Origin: Glandiceps talaboti
Lineage: Eukaryota; Hemichordata; Enteropneusta; Spengelidae
Length of the DNA: 64,000 nucleotides
NCBI RefSeq assembly: GCF_964340395.1
Contig: NC_135551.1
Location: 24,935,003 to 24,999,002 of the forward strand
Direction of reading: 5' to 3'
The notes under the pieces are model-generated. The model saw only the letters and a program-made list of their open reading frames with translations. It did not search any database and was not told the DNA's origin. The translations under genes were made by a program, and so were the position numbers. This document shows positions 34,368 to 46,700 of this stretch, in pieces; position 1 is the stretch's first letter, and every line of letters begins with the position of its first letter.

Positions 34368-35774
34368 GACCAGTGCCACTTTCCACAAAAAGAGAAGTGT
34401 GAGTGTAGTTTTAACGACACTATTTCTATGCCTTCTTTTCAGGAGAATATAGGTAACACTGGTTTTTAGTTACAGCTGTACAACTTCTGTATTTACGTGT
34501 AGACAAAACAAACACATTAGAAGTTATGCAACAGGTAGTTAGTGAGCAGACAGTCTGCACTCACAGGGCTAGAAGTGACATGTCTGGTGTATATGTTAAA
34601 ATTAGACATATAAATATTTCAGAAAGCATGTTTTAAAATATACGCAGAATTGTTTTAATGAAAAAATATATATATGTATACCTGTACATGTACAACTTTC
34701 TTACAATCGCAGGAAGTTTTTTTTAAAAAGAAAATTAGATAAATCCTTTTATTAAAATATTCAAAAAAAATATTTGGGGAATGAGATATTTAGGGTGATG
34801 TTTTAACTGCTTGTATTTACGCCAGTTGCGGGAAAATTGTTGGTTGTTTTTGTCCTTCGCAAGGAATGATTTTTAATGAGTGTATTGACACATCTACTGA
34901 CAGTTCCACTTCTTTTCAGCATGTCAAGACGAGAGAGTACACGTGTATGTACCGTAAGATACTGACTCTTTGCATAAACAAACACTATTTTCCATCAACT
35001 CTGCTTGTGATTTCAACGTTCTACCATAACAGATGTTCAAAACTTAAAACATTTCAAAATGACAAATATCTCTTAATAATTACAAATCAATACAAATTTC
35101 AATTAATATATTATTCTGATAAAAGATATGGAATTAAGTTTGACATTACTTAGAATGATATAATTTGTAAATAACTTATCCTGTCTAGTTTCCGATTGAC
35201 ATATTGACTCTATTATTCTCATATTTCTTTTATAATATTTTGTATAATATTACTGGAATTAAAATGAAAGATGGTGATTTTTTTAAACTATAGGTGTCTG
35301 TATTCTATTTACATTTACTCTCAGTATGTGTGGGAATGTGTCTATAGGTGTGGTTCTTTGCGAATAATACACCGTGCATAACGATAACAATTAACCTCAA
35401 TACTCGGCATTATGGGCGTTGCAATTCAACACCTGTCAATTGAAGTGCGTGGGTTTGATTTTTTTTAGCGATTTTCGAAGTGTTTATCGAATGGCCGCAA
35501 TTCAGGAATTCCACTTACAAAGAACATATTTAGGAATGGAGTTTAGGATTTATACCGCCCTATTCAGTCATGAAAAATATTAGTCTAAGGCCGAGTTTAG
35601 GTTCCATGGTATCTACAACCCATATTGTTTGCTTCGTAGTTTTTATTTGATATCATTTCACCGATTTCAGCCTATTACGAAGATTTTGGGTAGATGTCTC
35701 ATCAAGATATTAGCATAACACACACACGTCAACTCTCTTTCAATGACACACTGTCAAAGGCAGACATACAGTGG

Positions 35775-35811
35775 GAGAGAGAGAGAGTGTGTGTGTGTGT
35801 GTGTGTGTGTG
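35775..35811 (+). repeat. (GA)n(GT)n microsatellite
   Basis: A short GA run passing into about 12 GT units. Confidence 0.9.
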
Positions 35812-36959
35812 AGGATACACAGACAGACACAGAGAAATGCATAGATAAGCGGAGAAAGACAGAAACAGAGATAGTGAGTATGTGTGAATACTTTCTCTAC
35901 ACCAACGTTTTTATGTGAACCAGTCGAGTTACGTCATCAACTAAAGAACGTATGGCAACAAAAGTATCGGATACATCATCATTGTTGTTCATGTATATTA
36001 AGTTATTGTGACGTCGTCAAGGTATAGAATTACTTCACACTTCATTTTTTGAAAACTATAATACTTACATACACTTTATTAATCCAAATTAAATTCGGAA
36101 ATTCAAATACGCTTGCCACTAATGCTGCCGGGGCTGTAATATTCATCTCACTACTGATAAATAAAACATACGAAGGGCTGGAAAACAGTGATCGAAACAC
36201 ATCAAGTCAAATAAATATGAAACGTTATGCGTTTCATTGTAGTAGCAGTTAGGCCATTCGAATCAATCAAATTGGTAATGAATTCAGTTCTTAATCGATG
36301 ACGTAATTGTTTTTATTTGTAATCAATGTAATGTACTTTTCTATTCGGTTCAATGACCTTATACAACAAATTCAGATAGCCCCTTAACTTTCACCCGTTG
36401 TTTGATTTTTCGCCTTTGAAATGTTGTTCCTTCGCCTTCCAGTAGTGGCCATAAACTCTACAAAGACCTATGTCTTGTAGTCACTCCCATTCGGTGTTTT
36501 TTTACATTAATCTAATCAGGCAACATTCTTGGATTAATCTGTCTTCACCACCTGTGGTACACGAATATAATTAGTCCAGAAATCGTAGTCATCTTAATGG
36601 GGATCACAAATGTATTCAACCATGACAAATTAGATAACTTGGTTTATTTGTTACGCTTGATATATTGGTATGCATCATTAATAAGTCATACAGTACAGTT
36701 TGTCAAATATATACATTAACAAAATTTCCGTTCTTTCGAATCTTACTGTGTATACCTTGTTTAGATAAAGACTCTCCACGTCAGGGCGGGTAGAAACACG
36801 GTATATGAGGTTGATGGAGTTATCGGATGATGATCGAATAATTTGATTCTCTCAGTGGGTTATATTGGTCCATCGTGCCAAAGTAGGTCTGTGAGAGGAG
36901 CAAGAATTGTGAGAATGAGCCACTCTATTCGTGACTGTCAAATATACACCGTTCAACAT

Positions 36960-36981
36960 CAGACCACATTTTAGTGGTCTG
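36960..36981. repeat. Short dispersed palindrome, degenerate copy
   Basis: CAGACCAC (36960-36967) and GTGGTCTG (36974-36981) flank ATTTTA. This is a shorter member of the family at 23065, 24673 and 28342. Confidence 0.6.
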
Positions 36982-38672
36982 GGATTCAGCCGAACAGAAC
37001 GGACCCAACCATGACAGAAATAATGCAATTGTATTGTTTTATTTAGTCTTTTGTCGGTTAGGTTGTTGTTGTTACGAAGAATGAGTCATATTTCGATGTC
37101 TGCTCTATTTCTCTCTTCACTTCTCTTGACACAGTGCCCCTCTCACACTGTGTCTGATAGAGACGTGAACACATTTACCACATGTGGGTAGTAGTAGACA
37201 TACAAAAGGACAAAAGTAAATACTGGAACTCTATACCCAGGTTATAAATGTTAATACCTAAATGTTGACCCTCTTCGACTTCCTAGACCTTTCAGCGACT
37301 AGCTGAATGACTTAATTCACAGCAACAACTGGAGTGAAGATTGACAATATAACGCCCCTATGTGACGACATGTTTTGTTGAGAAATGAGGTGGAACAGAC
37401 GATAAATAGAGTCTTTAGTGAGTAAGGATAACCTTTGACACGTCGATCACGCAAACAGATCGTTAACCTTTGACCTCGCTTGTCGTCAAAAAGACTTACC
37501 TTAGATCTGCCTAAAGATTGTTGGACTATCTTTGTTTTATAAAATATAAATTTAAGGGTTTTATATTTGCTTGTGACTGAAGACCTAAGGTTATTTGTAA
37601 GTTTTGAAACATACATGCGTTGCCATACAAAAAGAGAAAACTTGTGAACAGTGAATGACGTGTACGTGTTATACCATAGACCCTTCACGAATGTCTGTAG
37701 TTATATACGCTACTTACGTTCAATTACCCTTTTCAGTCTTGAGAGTTGACAGAAAGTAAATATTATAAGTTAACTACATGATACTTGATCTAGCACCGAG
37801 TCAAAAAATAATCTTTGAAATGCACAATAAATGTATGGTCTCTGTCGTGGTTTGTGTAGACTCATCCTCAGCCCGCTAGCTCAGTTGAATATACACTCAC
37901 GCCACTATAAAAGGTCTGAGATTTACATCAAAGGCGCACACACTACCTGCAACGGGAACTTTTGAGAAGTATTAGTTTCCGTAAGTTTCAAAGTGTCATA
38001 TGCTTGGGATGTATCAAGAGACAAGAGTTCATGTTATATTTGAACGGATATCGAACGTATTATATGGTTTATTGTATGCACATACACTTGTTGTATGGAA
38101 ATTTACTGCAGGGTGGTTCGTGATATCATTCAGTTGTTGAAAATAAGGTGACCCCCCCCCACCCCTTATTCACTTTGTAAAAATCATGGATGACACCCCC
38201 CCCCCCCCCACCACCACCACCACGAGTCCCAAATTATCATCAGGTTGGATCAACGAGGGCGCACTGCAACATCCAAAACAGACCGACGACTTTGGGCACA
38301 CCATTCTATATAGTGGTCTGAGCTTCATCCAATGTGCGCACATTACAATGTCGAAAGTGAAGTGAAACAATCAATCGAACCATAGGTCTTGGAGCGTTTA
38401 AGATCTATGATCTAACACACTTCAATCGCGTCTAGGTAATTTTTAAAGTAACTGGACAAATTTAAACCTTAACAGACAACATAGACCCTCCACTAAGGTT
38501 AAAGCGCCAAAATAGAACAATAAACGAGTATTTGTAGTGGCCTGAGAACAAACATGTGAATGGATTATAACGAGACAAAACGGCGAACATTATATGCCAA
38601 TCACCTTCACACTTTTCCGTCTCATAAAAATACACAAATATAGGTATGGTATACTCTTTCGGAGGATGTGGT

Positions 38673-38688
38673 GGCCCTGAAAAGGGCC
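38673..38688 (-). promoter_or_regulatory. Histone mRNA 3' stem-loop (H1)
   Basis: On the minus strand this reads GGCCCTTTTCAGGGCC, a six-pair stem with a four-base TTTC loop, matching the metazoan replication-dependent histone stem-loop consensus. It starts 32 bases after the H1 stop. A purine-rich CCGAAAGAG at about 38653-38662, 11 or more bases further on, fits the histone downstream element that pairs with U7 snRNA. Confidence 0.95.
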
Positions 38689-38719
38689 GTTTGGTTTGGA
38701 TAGAATTAGAAGTGAGAAA

Positions 38720-39268
38720 TTATTTTTTCTCAGACTTCTTTGCTTTGGGCTTCTTAGGTTTGGAAGCCTTCTTAGGTGTTTTCTTGGTGGCTGCCTTCTT
38801 AGTAGCCACTTTCTTGGGCTTCTTAGCCTTCACTGGCTTCTTAGCGACCTTCTTCTTTTTGTCACCAGCTTTCTTAGTTGCGGACTTCTTGGGTGTCTTC
38901 TTTGCCTTCACTTTCTTGACTGGCTTCTTTTTCGGTGTTGCCTTCTTCTTTGCAGCTGGTTTCTTCTTTGGCTTCTCCGGTAGTTTACCGACCCTGAGAC
39001 GACCAGTTACACCGGTGGCGGTTGAACCTTTGGGACGAACCAGAACACCAGACTCGGTACCAGTTTTGATAGCACGGCGAAGACTAGACGTGAGATGAGA
39101 AACACTGACGGTGGTATGGTGCGACAGGATATAAGCCTTGATCGATTGGATTGAACTACCCTTCTTGTCCTTCATTGCCTTGATAGCTTCTACCACCATA
39201 TCCAATGTCTTAGGATGAGTTGGGGGAGTTGCCTTCCTGGTCTTCTTTACTGGTGCAGATTCAGCCAT
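38720..39268 (-). CDS. H1: Linker histone H1, replication-dependent type
   Basis: An intronless gene for 182 residues. A short N-terminal tail (MAESAPVKKTRKATPPT) precedes the winged-helix globular domain at about 18-95, with HPKTLDMVVEAIKAMKDKKG, then GSSIQSIKAYI, then LRRAIKTGTESGVLVRPKGS and a glycine-rich wing ending GRLRVGK. The rest is a Lys/Ala/Pro-rich tail ending in KAKKSEKK. H1 binds linker DNA at the nucleosome entry and exit and compacts chromatin. The canonical 3' stem-loop and downstream element mark it as a cell-cycle-regulated histone gene without polyadenylation. No core histone gene accompanies it in the window, and it is on the opposite strand to every IgSF gene. The long plus-strand frame across it (38646-39098) is its shadow. 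Confidence 0.97.
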   Translation of the reverse strand: MAESAPVKKTRKATPPTHPKTLDMVVEAIKAMKDKKGSSIQSIKAYILSHHTTVSVSHLTSSLRRAIKTGTESGVLVRPKGSTATGVTGRLRVGKLPEKPKKKPAAKKKATPKKKPVKKVKAKKTPKKSATKKAGDKKKKVAKKPVKAKKPKKVATKKAATKKTPKKASKPKKPKAKKSEKK

Positions 39269-42235
39269 GGTTTGAGTTAATATTCGATGTCTTCACTGTA
39301 GAATGATCTCAGAGAATATGCCTAATCACAGAAACAACAACGCCATTTATCTCCCCATCGCGAACGTCGGAGAAAACAATGGTGTGAAAACCCCTTCTTA
39401 ATGAGTGTTGGCCATTTTGCCTACGTATTTGTGCTTCTTCGTCTCACTACAACGTCATTTTTCATACGAAATAACTCTTCAAAATTGATTCTAATGCTTT
39501 GAATACCAAGATAAAATATCGAACTAAGTCTTGTGAACATTTGATGAGGCCTCTGAATTTCCATACACATGCAATGTTACAAGTTCGGTGGCAAGTCGTA
39601 CCAACACAAACGCCAGTGTGTGTCATATCTAACTATTGTACCACCAATCCAATCTAATGAGACCACTTTTACTGCACAGGGACACGTCTAGTTTATGATA
39701 TCCTAGTTCAACTATTTTCACTGTAATTGCATTTCGGTTAACATTTTGAACTTGGAATGGTTGCATCTGCAGTTCGTTTTGAAGGGCAGTATAGTATATA
39801 ACGTAGTCTATCTGCTAGACCTCGGATGTTCTTCCGATACAATACGACACACGACCGTACATCGCTATCGAGGATGGAACAAGCCCTCACTGCGAACTTC
39901 TTTCGCTTATCGAAAGAAAGCCCGAACGTCTAGCAGCAAGACTAAGTATAACGCCATGCAGCGAGTATCCATAACCATGGACCTTCACTTTTTAGTAGTC
40001 TGAGATGCGACGTACAACACCTTCCAGTTCTGAGGCTAGCACTTGTCTCCCCCCCCCCGAATGACTTTCTTCCATTCTTGCAAATTCAAGAACATTTAAA
40101 GTGATGCCCATATTGAATGTCTGTATTGTCATTTATGTATGTGATGTAGTATAATCACGGCTTGAATCTCCAGAACCTAACAATCACGAATGTAATGTTT
40201 GCAATAGCGTCTTCACCTTGAAGAACAAAACTTTATTACCACAACGTATATAAATGTATGATTCAAAAGTCTACTACTAAGCAGACATCCATCCTTATAA
40301 GAAGACAAGCGATGGCTGGGCTAATCAATGTAAACATTAAAAAATGTGTAGAGAGGAGACGACAGCCCTCCATTTAACACACAATTGCTGAGATCTATAC
40401 CATAAAACTATCAAACGAACAAAAATTACAGGAACTCCTCTCAGTAAAAGCTGAAAAAAAAGTGAAACATAAAAACATGGGAGTCTTACGAGACTTACAA
40501 AATTGAATAACTTCCTTCAGGAGATAGATACATTGGTCAGTAAAGTGTTTATAGCCTTAAAACCAAATTGATTGTCAGAAATATACAAATGTTACTCGAT
40601 ACAACATGCTCAAGCACTTTTGAAATGACAGATGAAAGGGCAATAGGTCTATAGTTACCCATATCAGTGACATCCCCAGCCTTATCCTTAATGATATGCA
40701 CCAAAACGGTAGAAATCATATCAGGTGACGCAAATGCCCGTGTAAAACACAAATATTGAAGAGTATGGCCAAAAAGACAGAAAGCCTGCTACCCGCATAA
40801 ATTAATTGCTCAGTATAAATCATGCCACCATATATGCATGCCACATACGATTACAATTAGATCAAATATCATTGACAAGTATTCCTGTTCCATTTACAGA
40901 ATGAATACAGATGACATGTATTATCTCATATATTGATATTTTGAGGAAGCGCATGTAGTGTTCACACAACAATCGGTAGATGGCGCTATTCATTTATATC
41001 GGGGATGGGAGTAATTTCCGCGCTGTATTACTCTGTTGAAAATCGAGCATGAATAATTCAGCAAAGCGCGTATGTTTAATAGACTAGTGCAAAATGCAAT
41101 GACTAGAACGTGAACATTACTCCTTCTTGCTTTTATCAAATCCACCTATCGAAAGTGACAACCTGCACCGCAGTGAATTTCTTGTTGAGTAATATATCCT
41201 TTGTTTGACCTTCACACTCCAGTGCACTGAAAAAAGCTATTAGATATTCATAACCTATATCTTGTCATGAATTTAAAGTGTTTTCCATCAGGTGGCAATT
41301 GAATTGATTGCTTTAATGTCAAAGAAGTGATAATGCTATCAAACTCTAGTGTATATATCCAAGTATATAGTCGTTCAGTCGCCTCGGGCACCGGGTTCCT
41401 TCGACGCTTTTTGCTTACGGAAGTATTATCCACTTTCGTGGTTCCAATAACCTCCACACCTCCGTGCCAAATTTGCTTCCTTTGTGTTTCAAGCTCAGGT
41501 TTAAAAAATGGTATTTAACATAGGTAAAACCCATGTTGTTTGGTGATATGCGAGCTTGATCTACACAGGAATGTACAATCGCCTATACCTCCGTGCTGTG
41601 ATCTATACAGTGTCTAGTTACACCTCTGATGCAGGTAAACTATCTGTATCCGGTCAAAGGTCAGCTCTTTGAACTATTGAAGTCCACTGGGCATAAAAAC
41701 ACAATCGCTGTGGCTGATAGACTTCTGTAATATGTAAATTTGTCTCCCCTTTTGTGTGCGTGTTTGTGTATTTTTAATTTCACAAAAGAATCGCCATGCA
41801 TAACAAACGTTTCTTTGTTGTGCTGTTGACTATTCACCACACCCTGTATGTAGGTACGTATGTGTCACGGGAATACATAAAAAATACGACAGCAGTTAAA
41901 AAGTGAGAGTCCCGGATGTTGTGAGGTAAAAATAGTGACCCCTAGCTAGCTGACGCTATGTGAAATGAGTACCATGATCACACACTGTTTTTTATCATCG
42001 ACGGTGTAGCAAGTAACCGGCATGTTTGTGAGCAGTACAGACATACTATGAGACACCGTGAGTGGAACGGGACTTCAGTTGATTAGAACTGTTTTAAGTT
42101 GATTGATTGTAAGCGTTCAAATCGAACAATAGGCAGTACCCATTAATTTAACGGCTGAAACTGTTGGCTTGTATTCAGAGATCGATCGTATCAGCGTCGA
42201 GTTCTCACTCAGTTATATTACACAGGTGGGTCAAC
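39269..42235. other. Intergenic, H1 promoter side to IgSF-6
   Basis: The first few hundred bases must hold the H1 promoter; I see only a weak ATAAAT near 39355 on the minus strand. A degenerate retrotransposon fragment lies at 40460-40790. The rest is unique DNA with no supported gene. Confidence 0.65.
40460..40790 (-). pseudogene. Relic of a non-LTR retrotransposon reverse transcriptase (CR1/Jockey-like)
   Basis: Read on the minus strand, three frames give consecutive pieces of a LINE reverse transcriptase N-terminal region. The first is IIKDKAGDVTDMGNYRPIAL, then SSVISKVLE (NYRPI is the RT block 1 signature). The second is DNQFGFK (near 40556-40576). The third is KHFTDQCIYLLKEVI and then PMFLCF. 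The pieces lie in the right order, but at least two frameshifts separate them, and the catalytic domain with the YxDD box is absent. It is a short, decayed, 5'- and 3'-truncated fragment with no likely function. Confidence 0.8.
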
Positions 42236-43759
42236 ATGGATTTCCGTCGGCATTTACACATCTCGCTTCTGTTCATTGGTATTTTAACCTACACGAGGGC
42301 TCAGTTGCCGACGTTTCGTACCCATCCCGGACAAACGACTATTATAAAAGGTGGAACCATGACATTGAAATGTCGAGTGACGACCGAACCAGCTGGGAAC
42401 GATATCATTCAATGGTATAAAAATGGCGACCTATTACCGGTCAACAATTCTATTGCAAGCCGTTTTTTAATAACTGGCGACCAAACCCAGGGGGAATATG
42501 ACTTAACTATTACAGACACAGAATTGTCTGATTCGGGAGAATACTATTGTAAGATAAAGGAACCCGAATCGAGCAGTAACATAGCTACTGTAAATGTAAT
42601 AGAGCCGGATTTGGCATGGTACCCGTCTTGTGTTATGCATCTTCGCAGTGCTTCGAAGACCGAGGAATCTAGACTTGCAGAGTCAGGATTCATTAAGGGA
42701 GATGAAGTCGCCATCGAGTGTAAATCCTATGGGACACCTCTGCCAGATCTCACGTGGAGAGAAGGTGATAGAACAGTGCCTGGACAATTGATGCAAGATG
42801 TAAACGATTCATCAGTAGTGAATGTGTTTGCTTGGACATTGTCAGAGAAAGATGACGGAGCGCTGTACGTGTGTTCTGCAAGTCTCCCGGACCTCTCCAA
42901 CTCCCCGGTTTGCCACATTGGACCGTTGGATGTACGCGTAAAGGACGATTCTGACATTAATATGATACCTGCCATTATCACAGGAGTTCTAGCTGGCGTG
43001 GCTATAATTTTGTTTGGTGTTGTTGTTATTTTGTTATTTAAATATCGCCAGTGTAAAGTGTGCCGTGACCTGCCAGATTTTCACGATCCTGTCCAGGTTA
43101 TGATGCCTGGTGATCCCAGTCAGTTACCTCCCCCAATCTCATCCACAGACAGCACCTTTAGTGATGAAGATGACATCAACGTTACAGTGCATGTTGAGGA
43201 TACGGATTTGCCTGTGCAGGCATCGGAAACACCGCCACCCGTTCCACAAACAGACAGACCCGATCTCGGGAAAATCGGCAAATCCGAAACCATCATTCGT
43301 AACATCAACAAAGACGATATGAAACCCGTTGCTTCGGTTACCGAAAAAATTCCTAACATAGCATTACTTTCAAAGCGAGATAATGATAGCCAGATTTCAT
43401 CAGATACAAATGATACAATTTTGAACATTCAACCAGAAGCCGGACCCTCGACATCAACCGAGGAATCCCCTCCTGTTCCAGTCATATCTCCATCACTTTG
43501 CACCGAAACACCGAACGTGCTCGAACTTCAGGAGGAATCTATCTACTACTTGCCAAAACGACGTGACTCAAAGAAGGATAAGAATGCCAAAAAGAAAGAA
43601 AGAAAACTTTCCAAGAAGAACAAATTTGACAAGAAACAGAAGAAAAATCCTGAGTACCAGGATGATAAAGTCGTTTATGCTGAAATTAATTTCAGTAAAA
43701 ATCTGGGTATGAACATAATTATTGACGATGAAGAGAAAGATTCCAACGTACAAAACTAA
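42236..43759 (+). CDS. IgSF-6: two-Ig-domain receptor with long tail and consensus ITIM
   Basis: From the ATG at 42236 the protein has 507 residues. The frame is open upstream to a TTG at 42164, but the ATG begins the signal peptide (MDFRRHLHISLLFIGIL...RA, about 1-22) in good context (CAACATGG). D1 is V-like (C46, W60, C105 in SDSGEYYC). D2 (C162, W174, C213) has the extra pair YPSC132 and C226HIGPL. There is no D3. The membrane helix is about 244-268. The tail of nearly 240 residues has proline motifs (LPPP, TPPPVP, SPPVPV) suited to SH3 domains, an acidic region, a lysine-rich patch (444-471) and, near the end, VVYAEI (479-484), an exact match to the ITIM consensus (I/V/L/S)xYxx(L/V/I). 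An inhibitory role through SH2 phosphatases is inferred from that motif. Confidence 0.88.
   Translation: MDFRRHLHISLLFIGILTYTRAQLPTFRTHPGQTTIIKGGTMTLKCRVTTEPAGNDIIQWYKNGDLLPVNNSIASRFLITGDQTQGEYDLTITDTELSDSGEYYCKIKEPESSSNIATVNVIEPDLAWYPSCVMHLRSASKTEESRLAESGFIKGDEVAIECKSYGTPLPDLTWREGDRTVPGQLMQDVNDSSVVNVFAWTLSEKDDGALYVCSASLPDLSNSPVCHIGPLDVRVKDDSDINMIPAIITGVLAGVAIILFGVVVILLFKYRQCKVCRDLPDFHDPVQVMMPGDPSQLPPPISSTDSTFSDEDDINVTVHVEDTDLPVQASETPPPVPQTDRPDLGKIGKSETIIRNINKDDMKPVASVTEKIPNIALLSKRDNDSQISSDTNDTILNIQPEAGPSTSTEESPPVPVISPSLCTETPNVLELQEESIYYLPKRRDSKKDKNAKKKERKLSKKNKFDKKQKKNPEYQDDKVVYAEINFSKNLGMNIIIDDEEKDSNVQN
43670..43687 (+). other. ITIM consensus in IgSF-6 tail
   Basis: These 18 bases encode VVYAEI. 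Valine at -2, tyrosine, and isoleucine at +3 satisfy the ITIM rule. It is the best ITIM in the window that is not part of an ITAM-like pair. A second tyrosine, PEYQDD, lies seven residues upstream but is not an ITIM. Confidence 0.7.
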
Positions 43760-46700
43760 GTTACAAACAATCAAACAAACTTACAGTCAGTGAACGAATC
43801 CAAATCTTGCTTTTTGACTAAAAATTTTTTTTTACAGTCACCGTTTGATTTTACTGGTAAATGTATGTGTTTTACTCATTTACACATATGTTGAACCAAA
43901 TCTTTTAAAGGAACGATATAATACGAATATTGTACGTGCTACTGCGTAACGTAAATGTCACCTTTTTTAAATAGAGAATTCGAGCTAAGAATTTATATAA
44001 TTTCTACAAAAAACAGTATAAAATACGCAGTGCTTCGAACATGTCTATGTAGGTAGATAATTTCTCCTCCTGGACCAACTAATATCGTAAATTTATTGAC
44101 ATCTACTCCATTTAAGACATGTTGTATGAGAACTAATACAAAATGTACTTGTATCCCAAATCTCTGTTTTGTATTACACAAAATCCGATTAATGTTGTAT
44201 GGAGGTCATAGTTCATCACATCTCAAGAGATCACAGAAAGAATAATAACTTTAGGGTAGTATTAGTAGGACCTAAGATTGAACCTTATAGGATATATCGT
44301 ATAGCTATGCCTTCCTTTTCACCGTTTAGTTGAAAGTGCTATTGGGCGAGGGATAAAATATTCATTTGTTTCATGATTCGCAATATTTTTTTCACGTGAT
44401 ATTATTCTGGCAGACTCTGAGGTTATTATTTATAGGATGACATGACACAACGTGCTTATTCTCATTTCAAATTCTGTACAAAAAAGTTCGACAATAGCAT
44501 CGCTGTGTATTCAAGAACGAACGACCATGTTGTTTCTCTATGACTCGTATGAGCCGTCACGTTTCAGTAAACACAGCAACCGTAACACCCATGTTTTAGA
44601 TAAAAATAGACGTAATAGCGTCAATTTGATCTACAGTAAATAGGTGTTGTTAGCAAACATGGCCTAGATATACATATAAGGAGTAACCATGAGTTTATAC
44701 AACGTTTACACAAATGAGCTGTCATCACATTGTAGCAATATGTCACAATGGCCAATTTTATTTGAATGTTAAAACGACCGTGGCGTCCTTGGTACAGTAT
44801 GGATCTAAGGATGTCTCTGAAACAAGTACATTTATGAGGATATGTCATACAAAGGACCATTCTGAATCTCAAACATTTACAAAATTGACCTTCGAAAAAA
44901 AAAAGAAATCATGGCCAAACTTCTTAATAATTAACAAGTCGTTTGTCTAATCCCGTTTCCAATAGCCAGGTCAATAGCAAGTACTTTAGAGGAGTACAAA
45001 CATTCCTATATTTATCTTCGTCTTTTGTTGTACGAAGAGGTCATTCTTTGTTGCTCGGAGGACATGTTACCTTCTATGCTTTGAAAAGCACCTTAAGCAA
45101 ACAAAGTAAACTTTCATTTACTGTGACCTTTACAAGTGGCGTACTCAATCATGGTTTTAAACAGCAGGCTGGTGACAGTTTTCTGATGTACTATTCAAAG
45201 CTGACCTATTTACATCCCCAATTCGACAGCCAGTGCTAGGAATGATGGATAAGGATAGGACTGATTTGATGATTTCAAACAACTGGCCACTGTAGTTGTA
45301 GTTATCAATAGAATGGTTTGTACGTGCACATCTACACATGTTATACAACCTGTCTGGCTAAACTTAAATTATTTTTTGTGGGTTTTTTTTCGGTTCTTTT
45401 GTACACGTGTTAAATGACGCAACCATCGTGTTTCCGTGATATTACGTCACTGCCCAAGCATCCTTTTCGTGCATGCATTCGGTTCATTGTGATCGATGGC
45501 AGCAAAGTGTTATTTTGCCACGAGGTCTACAGAACAAGAATGTCCAAGGCAACAATATACTAAATTCTTAACCACCTGAGACAAAGGTGTTATAAAGCAG
45601 CCGAGATATTCACACAGTCGTATGATAACCTATCTACTATCGACAAGTATCTCTGACAGTGTATGGTGTCGTTGTCAGAGATAGTGTTTCTCTACAAATG
45701 TCAGCATAATTACCGTGGCATACTTTATTGTCAAGGGGATTCATTTTCACTGAAAAAAAACCATCGACTGTTTTTACAGATAAGCGTGGTCGATAAAGTA
45801 AACACTTCTACTGTAAACGGGATTTTCTTTTTGCGGAAAGACACACCAATAAAAAAAGTTGACATAAGAATGTAGAATATCTCTCTTTTTCTGTTTATAC
45901 AGTATAGTGATATTACTACTGGGACCTCCAGTCGTTCGCAAATCATGTACAAATAATTTTCTATTTGCTCATTGTTTAATTTCATTTGCTTAAGATTCCA
46001 TTTTGGACAAGGACAGGAATAATGACAACCATAATGTTGTAAAATGTAAATAACAGTATATTATATAGCTCAGTAAGCTGGACTTTTTGTCAACTTCTGT
46101 ATATTTAATTTTTTTACCGAATCTTGAAAAGCTCAAGAAAATATGTAACTACATTTTATGTACAAATGTAAATCCATATCACAAGACTTATTTTCACAGG
46201 AAAATTGATGAATTTAGAAAATAGAATCACAAAAACAGTTGGTAGAAATTTCTACACGTTTGTATTTTATCAAAATACACTTTTCTACTGTGTCGCACTG
46301 TATCGTAGGGGTAGAGACATACTAGATAAATATTTTGTAGACTTTGACCTTTGACCTAGTCTAGTGAGTAGCCACAGATATTGAATGTGTGAAAAAAAAG
46401 AAAGCTTCATCGAAGAGCTTAGATCAAATAACAAATTTGCGGCTCGGGTTACATGACCCTGTCGGCTCATTTTTCTGTAATGCGAGGATAAATATCGTGA
46501 AAAGGGCATCACGATCAGAAAGCCTTTTTAGAGAAAGTTTCAAATGAAAATTTATGCTCATGGAGTCAGTCTCGTAAGATATAGAAAGTTCATTACCAGA
46601 AAAACATAAAATTACAAATATATCCCCACCCCCCACCACCACCACCTATTTTGAAAGGTGGAAAACGTTTCACTTGGTCTTATATTGTCATTTTATATAC

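Larger units (their letters stand above)
30990..38672. other. Intergenic, IgSF-5 to histone H1
   Basis: About 7.7 kb of AT-rich unique DNA. It holds TATG repeats (32303-32612), a short ACC repeat (34330-34367), a GA/GT repeat (35775-35811), C-rich runs (38153-38222) and degenerate copies of the GTGGTCTG palindrome (36960-36981 and single arms near 38311 and 38537). I find no supported gene; open frames here are short and featureless. Confidence 0.65.

Noticed and set aside
37317-37688. 123-codon minus-strand frame
   Set aside because: It begins with GTG, has no recognisable domain, signal peptide or paralog, and lies in AT-rich unique DNA; chance is enough.
37871-37950. Possible tRNA (TAGCTCAGTTGA resembles an A box)
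   Set aside because: There is no B box, no anticodon arm and no closing acceptor stem in the following 80 bases. At best it is a tRNA-like fragment.
38646-39098. 150-codon plus-strand Phe/Leu-rich frame
   Set aside because: Antisense shadow of the lysine-rich tail of histone H1.
42164-42235. N-terminal extension of IgSF-6 from 42164
   Set aside because: It starts with TTG, which is not a normal eukaryotic start, and the ATG at 42236 opens a proper signal peptide.
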